Source of the DNA: an uncultured Oscillospiraceae bacterium
GTDB taxonomy: Bacteria > Bacillota > Clostridia > Oscillospirales > Ruminococcaceae
Assembly: GCA_949745795.1 (NCBI GenBank)
Contig: CATKAZ010000090.1
Span: 1 to 58,889 of the forward strand
Direction of reading: 5' to 3'
Length of the DNA stretch: 58,889 nt
Shown: positions 44,712 to 53,752 of the stretch, piece after piece
How the letters are laid out: the number at the start of each line of letters is the position of its first letter
Position numbering within the stretch: the stretch's first letter is position 1
Made by a program: the position numbers and the translations under genes
The notes under the pieces: model-generated
What the model was told of the DNA's origin: nothing
Databases searched by the model: none
What the model saw: only the letters and a program-made list of their open reading frames with translations

Positions 44712-45722
44712 TTACATTCCTTCCGGATTTTTCATTGTAAAGTTCCAACTGTCTTCACACATTTTACTGATATCAAGCTTTGCTTCCCATCCAAGGAGTT
44801 TCTTTGCAAGGCTGGTTTCGGCATAAGATTCTGCAATATCGCCTGCACGTCTCGGTGTAACCACAACAGGAATATTTTTACCGCACGCTTTTTCGTATGC
44901 CTTGACAACCTCCATTACACTGCTTCCATTTCCTGTACCCAAATTAATAGGCTGGAATCCTTTGTTTTCCGCTGCATATTCAAGGGCTGCTAGATGACCC
45001 TTTGCTAAATCCGTAACATGAATATAGTCACGAACTCCGGTACCGTCAGGTGTTTCATAATCGTCTCCGAAAACACGAAGATGCTCCAGTTTTCCCAAGG
45101 CAACCTGCGCTATATAAGGTACCAGATTATTAGGAATTCCATTTGGATTTTCACCGATAAGTCCGCTTTCATGAGCGCCTATAGGATTAAAATATCTAAG
45201 GGCAACAACGCTCCAATCTTTATCAGACACCGTCATATCATTTAAAATTTGTTCGATCATTACCTTTGTATAACCGTAAGGATTAGTTGCTGATGTGGTC
45301 ATTTCTTCTGTATACGGTACTTTATTATTCACACCGTAAACTGTCGCCGAAGAGGAAAAAACTATACTTTTACAATTGGCGTCTCTCATTGCTTTAATAA
45401 GATTAATTGTACCGCCAATGTTATTTTCATAGTATTCCAATGGTTTTTCAACTGATTCCCCGACAGCCTTCAAGCCGGCAAAATGAATTACAGAATCAAT
45501 TTTATTTTCATCAAAAATCCGTTTGGTACTCTCAAGATCTAAAAGGTCTGCCTTATAAAATTTCACTCCGACCCCGGTGATCTCCTTAATTCTATCCACA
45601 CAAGATTCCTTAGAATTCGATAAATTATCCAATATTACTACATCATACCCTGCCTGAATAAGCTCAACACAAGTATGACTTCCAATAAAACCGGTACCAC
45701 CGGTAACTAAAATTGTTTGCAT
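44712..45722 (-). CDS. galE: UDP-glucose 4-epimerase
   Basis: GalE (336 aa) interconverts UDP-glucose and UDP-galactose. NAD motif TGGTGFIGSHT at the N-terminus, FSSSATVYG and the catalytic YGYTK (Tyr/Lys) are visible. ATG at 45722 follows GGAG by 6 nt. Divergent from the TtcA-like gene. Confidence 0.95.
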   Translation of the reverse strand: MQTILVTGGTGFIGSHTCVELIQAGYDVVILDNLSNSKESCVDRIKEITGVGVKFYKADLLDLESTKRIFDENKIDSVIHFAGLKAVGESVEKPLEYYENNIGGTINLIKAMRDANCKSIVFSSSATVYGVNNKVPYTEEMTTSATNPYGYTKVMIEQILNDMTVSDKDWSVVALRYFNPIGAHESGLIGENPNGIPNNLVPYIAQVALGKLEHLRVFGDDYETPDGTGVRDYIHVTDLAKGHLAALEYAAENKGFQPINLGTGNGSSVMEVVKAYEKACGKNIPVVVTPRRAGDIAESYAETSLAKKLLGWEAKLDISKMCEDSWNFTMKNPEGM

Positions 45723-45750
45723 AATATGCTCCTTTCTACTCTTCATTATT

Positions 45751-45779
45751 AGTATATATTGTTTTCAATTTTTTTTCAA
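45751..45779 (-). promoter_or_regulatory. Promoter of galE
   Basis: On the minus strand TTGAAA, 17 nt, TATACT. It starts 29 nt before the galE start codon and is back-to-back with the promoter of the divergent gene. Confidence 0.65.
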
Positions 45780-45785
45780 GTATAA

Positions 45786-45814
45786 TTGAAAAATTTTTCA
45801 AAATGTTGTATAAT
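45786..45814 (+). promoter_or_regulatory. Promoter of the TtcA-like gene
   Basis: TTGAAA, 17 nt, TATAAT, 34 nt before the start codon. Only 6 bp separate its -35 from that of the galE promoter. Confidence 0.75.
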
Positions 45815-45847
45815 ATAAACAAATTTAATTTTTGATTGGAGTTCACT

Positions 45848-46591
45848 ATGCAGAAAATGTTAGGGTACATGCGCAAAGCCATACAGGAATTTGATCTTAT
45901 TTCTGACGGGGACGTTATTGCTGTTGGTGTTTCCGGCGGTAAAGACAGTCTTGTTCTTCTCAATGGACTTGTGATGCTGCAACGGTTTATCGGCATAGAT
46001 TATCGTGTTGTGAGCATAACTCTTGATCCGCAATTTAACGGTATTCCCGGAGATTATACTTCAATTTCGGAAATGTGCCGTTCGCTTAATATTGAATGTC
46101 ACATTATACCCACGCATATAGGAGAAATTGTTTTTGATGTACGTAAAGAAAGTAATCCATGCAGTTTATGTGCAAGAATGCGCCGAGGTGCTTTACATGA
46201 TGCCGCTGTTAAATACGGATGCAATAAAATCGCACTAGGTCATCATTTTGATGACGCCGTTGAAACGTTTATAATGAATCTTTTTACTGAAGGCCGCATC
46301 GGATGTTTTTCTCCTAAAAGCTATTTATCAAGAAAAAAGCTTACTTTAATTCGTCCGATGGTTTTTGCTCCGGAAAAGGAAGTCAGAAAAGCTGCAATGA
46401 AAAACAATTTAAATATTGTCAAATCTAAATGTCCGGCAGATGGACATACTAACCGTGAAGTTACCAAACAATTTATTTCCGAAATGGACAAATCTAATAA
46501 AGGATTTTCAGATCGTATATTCGGAGCTATGCGTCGAGCTAATGTAGACGGATGGGGCGGCGTTAACTGGTCTCCCAAAGAAAATAAGTAA
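45848..46591 (+). CDS. TtcA-family PP-loop ATPase
   Basis: 247 aa. The PP-loop SGGKDSL near residue 34, a CxxC pair in NPCSLCARMRRG (about 110-115) and GHHFDDAVET match the TtcA / tRNA 2-thiolation family, which activates a tRNA cytidine and inserts sulfur. The second Cys pair is less clear (only SKCPADG). Whether the tRNA target is C32 is not settled by sequence. ATG at 45848 follows GGAG. Confidence 0.85.
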   Translation: MQKMLGYMRKAIQEFDLISDGDVIAVGVSGGKDSLVLLNGLVMLQRFIGIDYRVVSITLDPQFNGIPGDYTSISEMCRSLNIECHIIPTHIGEIVFDVRKESNPCSLCARMRRGALHDAAVKYGCNKIALGHHFDDAVETFIMNLFTEGRIGCFSPKSYLSRKKLTLIRPMVFAPEKEVRKAAMKNNLNIVKSKCPADGHTNREVTKQFISEMDKSNKGFSDRIFGAMRRANVDGWGGVNWSPKENK

Positions 46592-46618
46592 AAAAGGAAC
46601 GCAAATGCGTTCCTTTTT
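46591..46618 (+). terminator. Terminator of the TtcA-like gene
   Basis: AAAAAGGAACGCA and TGCGTTCCTTTTT form a perfect 13-bp stem with a 2-nt loop and a T-run. Confidence 0.92.
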
Positions 46619-46630
46619 TTATGGGAAATA

Positions 46631-46659
46631 AAAAAACTCTCCATTACGGAGAGTTTTTT
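46631..46659 (-). terminator. Terminator of the scaffoldin cluster
   Basis: AAAAAACTCTCC and GGAGAGTTTTTT form a perfect 12-bp stem; on the minus strand it is followed by TATTT. It lies 20 nt after the last scaffoldin gene. Confidence 0.9.
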
Positions 46660-46679
46660 ATTAAAACATTAATTAAAAA

Positions 46680-47369
46680 TTAGTGTCTCTTCTTAAGAAC
46701 TACTGCTGTAGCACCTGCTGTTACAAGACCTGCAACTGCAACTGCAACGCCAGCTGTACCTGTCTTAGGTGAGCCAGTTGTAGCCTTCTTAGCTGTAGTA
46801 GCTGCTGCTGTTGTAGCTGCTGCTGTTGTTTCTGCAGGAGCTTCTGTTGTTTCTGCAGGAGCCTCTGTAGTTTCTTCTTCTGTTGTTTCCTCTGGAACTT
46901 CAACAGTGATTGTACCGTTAGATACTGCAACATCTGCAATATCTCCATCAGTTAATGTGGAGAAAGAATTCAAGCTGCTGATAGTTACATCATATACTGT
47001 GCCGTCTTCAGCGTCTTCAGGAATTGTGAAGTCGATAGAAGCTACAGTACCATCTGTCATTTTTGAGCTTGTGTAACCAACTACTGAAACCATCTGGTTG
47101 CCAAGTACTGAGTCACCGTTACAACCTGAGAATGTAGCAGCTGTACCTGTAAGAGCTGCATCTTCCCAAGCTACTAGCAAGTCAAAAGAGTTACAATCAT
47201 TATTAGCAGATACTGCGATTGGCAAAGAAACTGTTTCACCAGGCTGACCTGTAACGTTTCCAAGGCTGACAGCCTCGCCTGCTGCACTAGCAGAAATCAT
47301 TGATGCTGCGCCAAGTACTGCTGCAGAAGCAAGTACTGCGAATGTTCTTGAAAATACATTTTTCTTCAT
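46680..47369 (-). CDS. Single-cohesin surface protein with sortase-type tail (ScaE-like)
   Basis: 229 aa. Signal peptide (MKKNVFSRTFAVLASAAV, cleaved near SASA), one cohesin domain (about 30-160; VSLGNVTGQPGETVSLPI, SFDLLVAWEDAALTG), a Thr/Ala/Glu linker (EAPAETTEAPAETTAA) and a C-terminal SPKTG followed by a hydrophobic helix and KKRH. C. difficile class B sortase recognises (S/P)PXTG, so attachment to the wall is likely. It would hold a dockerin-bearing protein on the cell. ATG at 47369 is chosen because the signal peptide begins there. Last gene of the cluster. Confidence 0.88.
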   Translation of the reverse strand: MKKNVFSRTFAVLASAAVLGAASMISASAAGEAVSLGNVTGQPGETVSLPIAVSANNDCNSFDLLVAWEDAALTGTAATFSGCNGDSVLGNQMVSVVGYTSSKMTDGTVASIDFTIPEDAEDGTVYDVTISSLNSFSTLTDGDIADVAVSNGTITVEVPEETTEEETTEAPAETTEAPAETTAAATTAAATTAKKATTGSPKTGTAGVAVAVAGLVTAGATAVVLKKRH

Positions 47370-47465
47370 TTTAAATTTTTTCCTTTCTTTTCTATATTTG
47401 TTAAGCAGGAGACCGAACCTTTTCCGGTCCCTGCGAAAACAAAGCAAATTAATAATTAAGTCTGA

Positions 47466-49676
47466 TTACTTCTTGAGAACAGCTACATCGTAAAGTGTTA
47501 AATCCTTTTCGAATGCTGAACGTGCAAGGAAGTTAGCAAGTATAGCTGCGTCCTTTGCAGCGAGATCATATGGTGCAAACTTGCCGTCCTTCATACCTTC
47601 ATCAGAGTTAGCCAGGAATACGCCGAAGCCATCTTCCTTAGTCAGAATTACTCTCTTAGAATCATCAAGCTGAGCCAAGTTGTTTGCGATATAAGCAGCA
47701 TCCTGTGCATTTACCTTATGATCACAGTTAGCGTCACCACGCTGACCAATCTTAGCATTAACTGAACCTTCAGCTGTCTGATCGCCTACAGTTACTGTAA
47801 ATGGAACTACATAATCAAATGTCTTCTTGTCATATGTTGATTCAGGAGTTGTATCGAAAGTAATTAGACCTTCTGGGTCAACTTCCTTACCGTCAACATA
47901 AACCTTGATACCGTCAATTACGAATTCCTTTTCATCTGCATAGTACCACTGGAGGTTGCTGCCCTTAGTATCGATATCACTTGTATCAATTGAGATGGAA
48001 ACCTTACCAGTAACTACTGGTGTTGTATTAGATTGTGAAACATATACAATCTTTTCAGAAACTGAAATTGAAACTGATACCTTTTCAGAAACTGAAACTA
48101 CAGTTACTTCAGAAGCTGATGCGGATGCGGAAACTGAAATTACAGGAATTGTTACTTCCTTACCGCTTACTACTGAAATTGAAACTGAAATCTTTTCAGA
48201 AGCCGAAGCAGAAGCGGATGCTGAAGCAGACGCAGAATCTACAGGAATTGTTACTTCTGAACCTTCTACTGCAGAAATTGAAACTGAAATTTCCTTAGAA
48301 ATTGAAACTGAAATTTCCTTAGAAGCTGATGCGGATGCTGAAGCAGACGCAGAAGCTGAAACTGATACTGAAACTTCACCAGAAGCTGGTGTAGACACTG
48401 GAGTAGAAGATACTGGTGTTGTCTTAGCTGGTGTTGTTGTGTCACCATCAATTATAATTGCACCATCTGTTACAATAGGTGTTAAGTAATCATACTGGAA
48501 GATTGGTGTTGGCCAATACTTTGTCATACATAGAATTTCTTCTTGTGAAGCACCTACGAGTTCAACAGGAATTTCACCGCTAGCCTTAGAGTCTACCTTA
48601 AAGTGAAGTTCAACAATTGGATCTTCAGGATAGTTGTCAATTACGCCTTCACCCTTCTGTAAGAACACTATTGCACCAGCTATAGGATTCTTATCTACAT
48701 TTGCGCCATCAAAACCGCTCATTTCAGGAATTACCATGTCTGTAAGTTCAAGTACTGACTTATCGTACTTAACCTTAAATTCAAGGTTTTCAATAGTTCT
48801 ACCGAATGTATCAGCATAAACTCTTACGATTACATCATCTGAACCTGCTTTTGCTGTTACCTTTTCAGCACTGATAGCAAATTCACCAACATAATTTCTT
48901 GTATCAACAAATGATGTTGTTACAGCAGGTGTTGTTTCTGCCGGTGTTGTCTGTGCAGGAGTTGTCTGTGCACTGTCTCCGATTTTAAATGTAATACCGC
49001 TTGAAGCAGGCCATGCATCAGCCATATCGCCCTTGCCATCTGTATCAACAATAGCATAAACTGTATTTTTCTTAAAATCAATAGTATATTCGCCTTCTGC
49101 TAAATCCTTTGGAAATTCAACATCAAACTGAGCAATTGAATCTCCTTCACCCGGCTTCAAATGTCCTTTTGTTAAATCTGAAAAGATCTTAAAGCTCGGT
49201 ACTTCTTTACCGTTTTCATAATCTTCGGCATCAAAAGCATATGTAATAGGCTTTCCTCTAGGGCTCTCCGGATCAACTGGAAGTTCCTTAGTCCATACAC
49301 TGTATGTACTATTTGAATCTCCTCTAAAGTTACCTACTTTTGAACCGTTGTCATTAGCAATTTGCAATGGACTAGAGAGAATCATATTTGTCGGAACAAC
49401 TTTCCAGTCGCTGTCGCTACAATCAAATTTACCTTCGATTGTCAGTAAACGGTCATTGGCAAAATCGCCTGTCATATGTACCTTAACTTTTGCTGTTGCA
49501 CCAGCTTTAATTTCATCAAGTGTGAAAGTAGTTTTATCAGCTGACATTGAAATTTCAGCCTTTGTGTCTCGCACTTCACCAATTTTAGCTGAAGCTGTAA
49601 AAGGTACTGCACTTAACACCATACTGCCGGTAATAGCAATAGTTGTTAAGATAGAAAGAAATTTACCTTTCTTCAT
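47466..49676 (-). CDS. Two-domain scaffoldin-like protein with Ser-rich spacer, X module and dockerin
   Basis: About 736 aa. Signal peptide to residue 31; a cohesin-like or carbohydrate-binding domain (about 32-235); TTPAETTPA linker; a second, clearer cohesin-like domain (about 260-410); TTPVSSTPVSTPAS linker; a Ser/Ala/Val/Glu/Ile repeat (about 436-550); an X-like module (about 556-645); and a dockerin (about 647-736) with loop 1 DANCDHKVNAQD and an enlarged second loop around DEGMKDGKFAPYD. Architecture is like CttA or ScaB of R. flavefaciens. It would dock to the cohesin of the surface protein next to it. Confidence 0.85.
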   Translation of the reverse strand: MKKGKFLSILTTIAITGSMVLSAVPFTASAKIGEVRDTKAEISMSADKTTFTLDEIKAGATAKVKVHMTGDFANDRLLTIEGKFDCSDSDWKVVPTNMILSSPLQIANDNGSKVGNFRGDSNSTYSVWTKELPVDPESPRGKPITYAFDAEDYENGKEVPSFKIFSDLTKGHLKPGEGDSIAQFDVEFPKDLAEGEYTIDFKKNTVYAIVDTDGKGDMADAWPASSGITFKIGDSAQTTPAQTTPAETTPAVTTSFVDTRNYVGEFAISAEKVTAKAGSDDVIVRVYADTFGRTIENLEFKVKYDKSVLELTDMVIPEMSGFDGANVDKNPIAGAIVFLQKGEGVIDNYPEDPIVELHFKVDSKASGEIPVELVGASQEEILCMTKYWPTPIFQYDYLTPIVTDGAIIIDGDTTTPAKTTPVSSTPVSTPASGEVSVSVSASASASASASASKEISVSISKEISVSISAVEGSEVTIPVDSASASASASASASEKISVSISVVSGKEVTIPVISVSASASASEVTVVSVSEKVSVSISVSEKIVYVSQSNTTPVVTGKVSISIDTSDIDTKGSNLQWYYADEKEFVIDGIKVYVDGKEVDPEGLITFDTTPESTYDKKTFDYVVPFTVTVGDQTAEGSVNAKIGQRGDANCDHKVNAQDAAYIANNLAQLDDSKRVILTKEDGFGVFLANSDEGMKDGKFAPYDLAAKDAAILANFLARSAFEKDLTLYDVAVLKK
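48030..48372 (-). repeat. Ser/Ala/Val-rich coding repeat
   Basis: About 340 bp of short imperfect repeats coding for runs of SA dipeptides (SASASASASA) alternating with blocks such as KEISVSIS and EVTIPV. Nucleotide repeats around GAAGCAGATGC and GAAACTGAAATT create a long open frame on the plus strand that is not a gene. A flexible, possibly glycosylated spacer between cohesin and dockerin is inferred. Confidence 0.85.
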
Positions 49677-49772
49677 CACAATTTTTCCTTTCTGTTTGTT
49701 ATTTTAACAAACTTGCATATTTTTTTCGGGTGATCCCCCATTTTATTTTAAGCCGGACGGCTTAAATACGAA

Positions 49773-50615
49773 TCAATCAAGAAGAGCAATTTCAACAACG
49801 TGATTTACTATCGCCATACTGTCTTTTGATGTAAGAGTATTATCCTTGTCACAATCTGCATTTGCATAAGCTGTAGCATTGCTTAGCGCATATCTGCTTG
49901 CACTGATAAGATACTTATTTAATACAACAACGTCTGTACTATTTACTAAACCATCAACGTTTACATCCCCAAGCTTTGAAACTTCGCCGAAATTAATTGA
50001 TGTATCCTCTGTACTATCACTTGTATCATCGCCGGTAACTTCAACATATCCGTTTGTTATTGTAGGATCATACATAACCGGTGTTTCATCATCGGATCCG
50101 AGATATCCGAAAATAATATCTTCATTTACTGATGTTGATGTAGGTGTTGTTGTTCTGTCTACAGCAACAACTTCCAAATCAGATTTTGTACCTGAAACAG
50201 CTGTTTCGCTTACTGTACCGGAAATTGTAAGGAATGTACCTGAACCTGTCATATAATAATCAGTATTAGTTGTTCCTAAACCATATATAACACAAACCAA
50301 ATCATCCTCAATATTGCACTGAAACGGATCAGGCATACCCTCAACGTCAGTTGAATCACCCTTTGCCAAATCTCCCAATGCAACATCCGAAATTGTCAGA
50401 ACCGATGAATCATACTTAATTCCAAAGTCGCATCCGTTAATTCCTGCAGCCGGTATATCTGACAGCTCCATTTTTACTGTAAATGTTTCGCCTGGTGCAG
50501 CTGTTGTGTTACCCAAAGTAACCTTCACGCTTTCAGCAGCTGTAACAGTCGGAATAGCAGACACTGCGAGCATCAATGATGCGCATGCACCTGCTATAAT
50601 TTTTTTTGCCCTCAT
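49773..50615 (-). CDS. Cohesin-dockerin adaptor scaffoldin (ScaC-like)
   Basis: 280 aa. Signal peptide (about 1-27), one cohesin domain (about 28-195; VTLGNTTAAPGETFTVKMEL, GCDFGIKYDSSVLTIS), a short Asp/Ser/Thr linker and a C-terminal dockerin with two standard 12-residue calcium loops (DVNVDGLVNSTD and DCDKDNTLTSKD). Such adaptors connect one dockerin type to another cohesin type and widen the enzyme repertoire. First gene of the three; GGAGG before the ATG. Confidence 0.9.
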   Translation of the reverse strand: MRAKKIIAGACASLMLAVSAIPTVTAAESVKVTLGNTTAAPGETFTVKMELSDIPAAGINGCDFGIKYDSSVLTISDVALGDLAKGDSTDVEGMPDPFQCNIEDDLVCVIYGLGTTNTDYYMTGSGTFLTISGTVSETAVSGTKSDLEVVAVDRTTTPTSTSVNEDIIFGYLGSDDETPVMYDPTITNGYVEVTGDDTSDSTEDTSINFGEVSKLGDVNVDGLVNSTDVVVLNKYLISASRYALSNATAYANADCDKDNTLTSKDSMAIVNHVVEIALLD

Positions 50616-51255
50616 TTGCGTTTTCCTCCTTTTCTAATTAAACATAAAAAATAATATATAATAAAGAGATACTTGCTCTGTACATCCCTTTAATTATACT
50701 CGCGATTATAAGTACAAAATTCACCCAATCACATTACAATTATAAATTATGACAATGTTAAAGTCAATAGTTTGAGAACTTTTTTGTATAATATTATAAA
50801 ATAAATTACTCTGAATTGTGAAATATAATGAAAGAAAAGTCGATTTGAGTCTTATTCGCAAATTACACTATAATTTTTTAACATGTAATGTATAAATTTT
50901 GCACATATGCCAAACATGCTATAGTTATATTATAATCTATGTTTTTAAAAAAGTCAATAGATATCTTTTTACAATTCCGGTTTTTTTTAGAATTATTTTA
51001 AATTAATTCTTTTTTTATTATTATACTCCATTAATACTAGGTTGTAAAGTCTTTTTTTTCAATATTTAATATATTTGTTGATTTTGGATAAACACGCTTT
51101 TTATTTTATTATGTTTTTTTAACAAAACTGACTTTTTAATCCCTTTTTTTTGAAAAAACTTTATTTTAAAGTCTTGCTAATGTATTTTCTATTTGATTTA
51201 GGCAATAATAGCCAAAGAAATTTAACCGGTCACCTGCCGGGGAACGGAGGATAAT
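50616..51255. other. 640-nt AT-rich intergenic region
   Basis: Separates the divergent scaffoldin cluster and germination operon. It has several T-runs and AT-rich stretches, TATAAT-like hexamers near 50697 and 50708 on the minus strand without a good -35, and the germination promoter candidate at 51182. No ORF or strong hairpin was found. Confidence 0.6.
51182..51210 (+). promoter_or_regulatory. Candidate forespore (sigma F/G-type) promoter of the germination operon
   Basis: GTATT, 17 nt, AATAATA. This resembles the sigma-G pattern (GNATR, 17-18 nt, CATWHTA) at all but one position in each element. It begins 74 nt before the start codon. A forespore promoter is expected for this operon but the match is imperfect. 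Confidence 0.4.
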
Positions 51256-52722
51256 ATGAAACCGAGTTTGCTGAAAAATATACCTGTAATACCGGATTTA
51301 TCTGAAAACATTAAAAAAATAAAAGAAATATCAGAAGAAAGCTCAGACGTACTTATAAATGAAGTTGAAATAAGCGGAATCAGTTCCTGTCTTTTCTGCT
51401 GTGAAGGAATGGTTTCCACATCAACTATAACCGAGCTTATTCTTCACCCTTTGATGAATATAAATCTCCCTGAAAAAAGCGCCGAGGCACTGCTAAGCCA
51501 TATAAACGGAAAAATGCTTTTATCCATTGACCGTCCCATCGCATATAATTACGAGGACTTTTTCCGCCTTTTAAATTCCGGTTTTGCACTGCTTGCGGTT
51601 GACGGAGCCGATTATTTTCTTGCTTTCGGCGTACAGGGCTATCAAACACGGGGAATAAACGAACCGTCGGGGGAAAACAATCTTACAGGCTCTCACGAGG
51701 GATTTGTTGAAGTTATACGTACAAATATGTCTCTTATAAGAAGAAAAATAAAATCTCCGGTTCTTGTACAGAAGCTTTTCGTGCTGGGAGATAAAAGCCA
51801 GACCGATCTGTGTATCTGCTATATGTCCGACCGTGTTCCCAAGAAGCTTATAAAACGTATTATGGATTCTCTTAATAAATCCGAACTCGAATCCATTCTT
51901 TCTACGGGTTATATTCAGCCGTTTATAGAATCAGGCGGAAAACGCATTTTTTCATCTATAGGCATGACAGAACGCCCGGACGTATTATGCTCAAAGCTTA
52001 TTGAGGGCCGTGTTGCAATTTTGGTAGACGGCAATCCGTATGCGCTTATTATACCAAAGCTTGTCAGCGATAACTTCCAGACTGTTGACGATTATAATTT
52101 CAAGCCGTATTTCGGTACATTTATTCGCTGGCTCAAATATGCGGCGCTCTTCCTTTCAATTTTACTGCCTGCATTTTATGTAGCTGTTGCCATGCATCAT
52201 CCGGAGCTTTTAAACAGTACTCTTCTTGTAATACTTTCTCAATCCGAAGAAAACGCTCCGTTTTCTATAGTTGCCGAAACCATAGGCGTTCTTATAATGT
52301 ATGAAATCATAAAAGAAGCCGGACTCAGGCTGCCGAAAGCAGTCGGCGGAGCAGTAAGTATTGTGGCAGGTATTATAATAGGAGATTCCGCAGTGCAGTC
52401 GGGACTGATTAGTACTCCGCTTCTTACTGTTGCCGCACTGTCAGTAGTAGGAGGCTTTGTTATTCCGGAGCTTACCCAAAGCATAACGGTACTGAGAATA
52501 ATCTTCGTAATCTGCGGAGGAATATGGGGACTTTACGGAATCAGTCTGTTCGGCGCTGCCGTTCTTTTCAATATGTGTGCAACGGAAGATTACGGTTTTC
52601 CTTACACCGCTCCCTTTGCGCCGTTTATAAAAAAGGCAATGGGAGATACAGCGGTCAGGTCAGGCTTCAGGAAAATGCAGAATAATGATTTTACAGTGGA
52701 GGATCTTCATGAGCAAAATTAG
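51256..52722 (+). CDS. Spore germination receptor subunit A
   Basis: GerA-family subunit A (488 aa). A soluble N-terminal domain (about 1-290) with CCEGMVSTSTITELIL and RPIAYNYEDFFR is followed by five or six helices with LRLPKAVGGAVSIVAGIIIGDSAVQ (key part PKAVGGAVSIVAG). Forms part of the nutrient receptor in the spore inner membrane. GGAGG precedes the ATG. Confidence 0.94.
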   Translation: MKPSLLKNIPVIPDLSENIKKIKEISEESSDVLINEVEISGISSCLFCCEGMVSTSTITELILHPLMNINLPEKSAEALLSHINGKMLLSIDRPIAYNYEDFFRLLNSGFALLAVDGADYFLAFGVQGYQTRGINEPSGENNLTGSHEGFVEVIRTNMSLIRRKIKSPVLVQKLFVLGDKSQTDLCICYMSDRVPKKLIKRIMDSLNKSELESILSTGYIQPFIESGGKRIFSSIGMTERPDVLCSKLIEGRVAILVDGNPYALIIPKLVSDNFQTVDDYNFKPYFGTFIRWLKYAALFLSILLPAFYVAVAMHHPELLNSTLLVILSQSEENAPFSIVAETIGVLIMYEIIKEAGLRLPKAVGGAVSIVAGIIIGDSAVQSGLISTPLLTVAALSVVGGFVIPELTQSITVLRIIFVICGGIWGLYGISLFGAAVLFNMCATEDYGFPYTAPFAPFIKKAMGDTAVRSGFRKMQNNDFTVEDLHEQN

Positions 52723-53752
52723 CCATAGTCAGCTTTTTGCCGTATTAATAGGAATAAGAATGTTCAGTATTATATGTTCTGTTCATCCCTCAGATGCCGG
52801 ACAAATGGCAGGAGCGGCAATTTCAATACTTCTTCAGCTTGCAGCGGCAATCCCTATGATAGCCCTTTACAGACAAAAGAACTTTTCTCTGAAAAAGGAA
52901 TTACTTTTCGGTAAATTCGGCAAGGCCGTTTACGCATTATTTTTTATTTTATGGGGTTCTGTTTCTTTCAGTAATCTATGGGGCGTTACCAAAAGTGTAT
53001 ATTTTCCCATTGACAGCAGCTTGACCGGAGCAGTTATACTTGCCGCTATCTGCATTTATACTGCGTCAATGGGAATAAAATCCCTAAACAGATATTCCAC
53101 GATAATGCTTGGGCTTATTTTCTTCTCCCTCTTTATAATGATACTCGGAGCATACCCTAAAGCAGAACTTTCAAATTTTGCGCCTAATGCAGATTTTACA
53201 GAAATAACCGAATCCGTAATACGTGAATTCTGCTCATCCGGCGAGCTTGTTATGATGTTTATTCTGCTTGAATTTGTACCGGAAAAAAGATCCAAAAGCA
53301 TAACCGCATTCTTTACCGGAAAATTTATTCTGACAGAACTTGTTGCAGTCATTGAAATAACAGTACTTGGTAAGATCATGGGACTTTCCGATTATCCGTT
53401 TTTTTCGGCAGGAGCATATTCGCAGCCATTCAGTATTCAGAGGGCAGATTCTTTATATATGATACTGTTTACCATGCTTTGCGTCATGACTGTAACGCTC
53501 CAAATTGTATTATGTTCAATGCTTATTAAGGAAATTTTTCCGGACTTGAAATATAATACTCTTCTTTCAACAGTTTTGATGTTAGGCGCATCTTCAGCCG
53601 TAAATATTTTAAATATCGATTTGACTGCGATTACAGGAATTTTAATATTATTACTGGCTGTTATTGTTCCTATTATAATGTATATAAGGAGGAAGTTAAA
53701 ACATGAAGGCAAAAAATCTGATTCCGCCGTTCCTGCTTCTGCTGACGCTTAA
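52709..53752 (+). CDS. Spore germination receptor subunit B
   Basis: GerB-family membrane subunit (347 aa), about ten helices, of the APC-like fold; related amino-acid transporters bind the nutrient in this subunit. ISHSQLFAVLIGIRMFS at the start and ICSVHPSDAGQMAGAAIS are typical. ATG at 52709 is chosen for the GGAGG and because it overlaps the subunit A end by 14 nt. Confidence 0.93.
   Translation: MSKISHSQLFAVLIGIRMFSIICSVHPSDAGQMAGAAISILLQLAAAIPMIALYRQKNFSLKKELLFGKFGKAVYALFFILWGSVSFSNLWGVTKSVYFPIDSSLTGAVILAAICIYTASMGIKSLNRYSTIMLGLIFFSLFIMILGAYPKAELSNFAPNADFTEITESVIREFCSSGELVMMFILLEFVPEKRSKSITAFFTGKFILTELVAVIEITVLGKIMGLSDYPFFSAGAYSQPFSIQRADSLYMILFTMLCVMTVTLQIVLCSMLIKEIFPDLKYNTLLSTVLMLGASSAVNILNIDLTAITGILILLLAVIVPIIMYIRRKLKHEGKKSDSAVPASADA

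Noticed and set aside
46721..46948. Gln/Leu-rich 75-aa minus-strand frame
   Set aside because: Out-of-frame reading of the Thr/Ala linker of the ScaE-like protein.
48030..48372. Short repeats that could suggest a CRISPR array
   Set aside because: Repeats are codon-scale, irregular and in frame with a signal-peptide protein. There are no unique spacers of constant length.
47956..48489. 177-aa open frame on the plus strand rich in Glu, Ala, Asp and Thr
   Set aside because: It is the antisense shadow of the Ser/Ala repeat of the scaffoldin. No ribosome binding site or independent evidence for coding.
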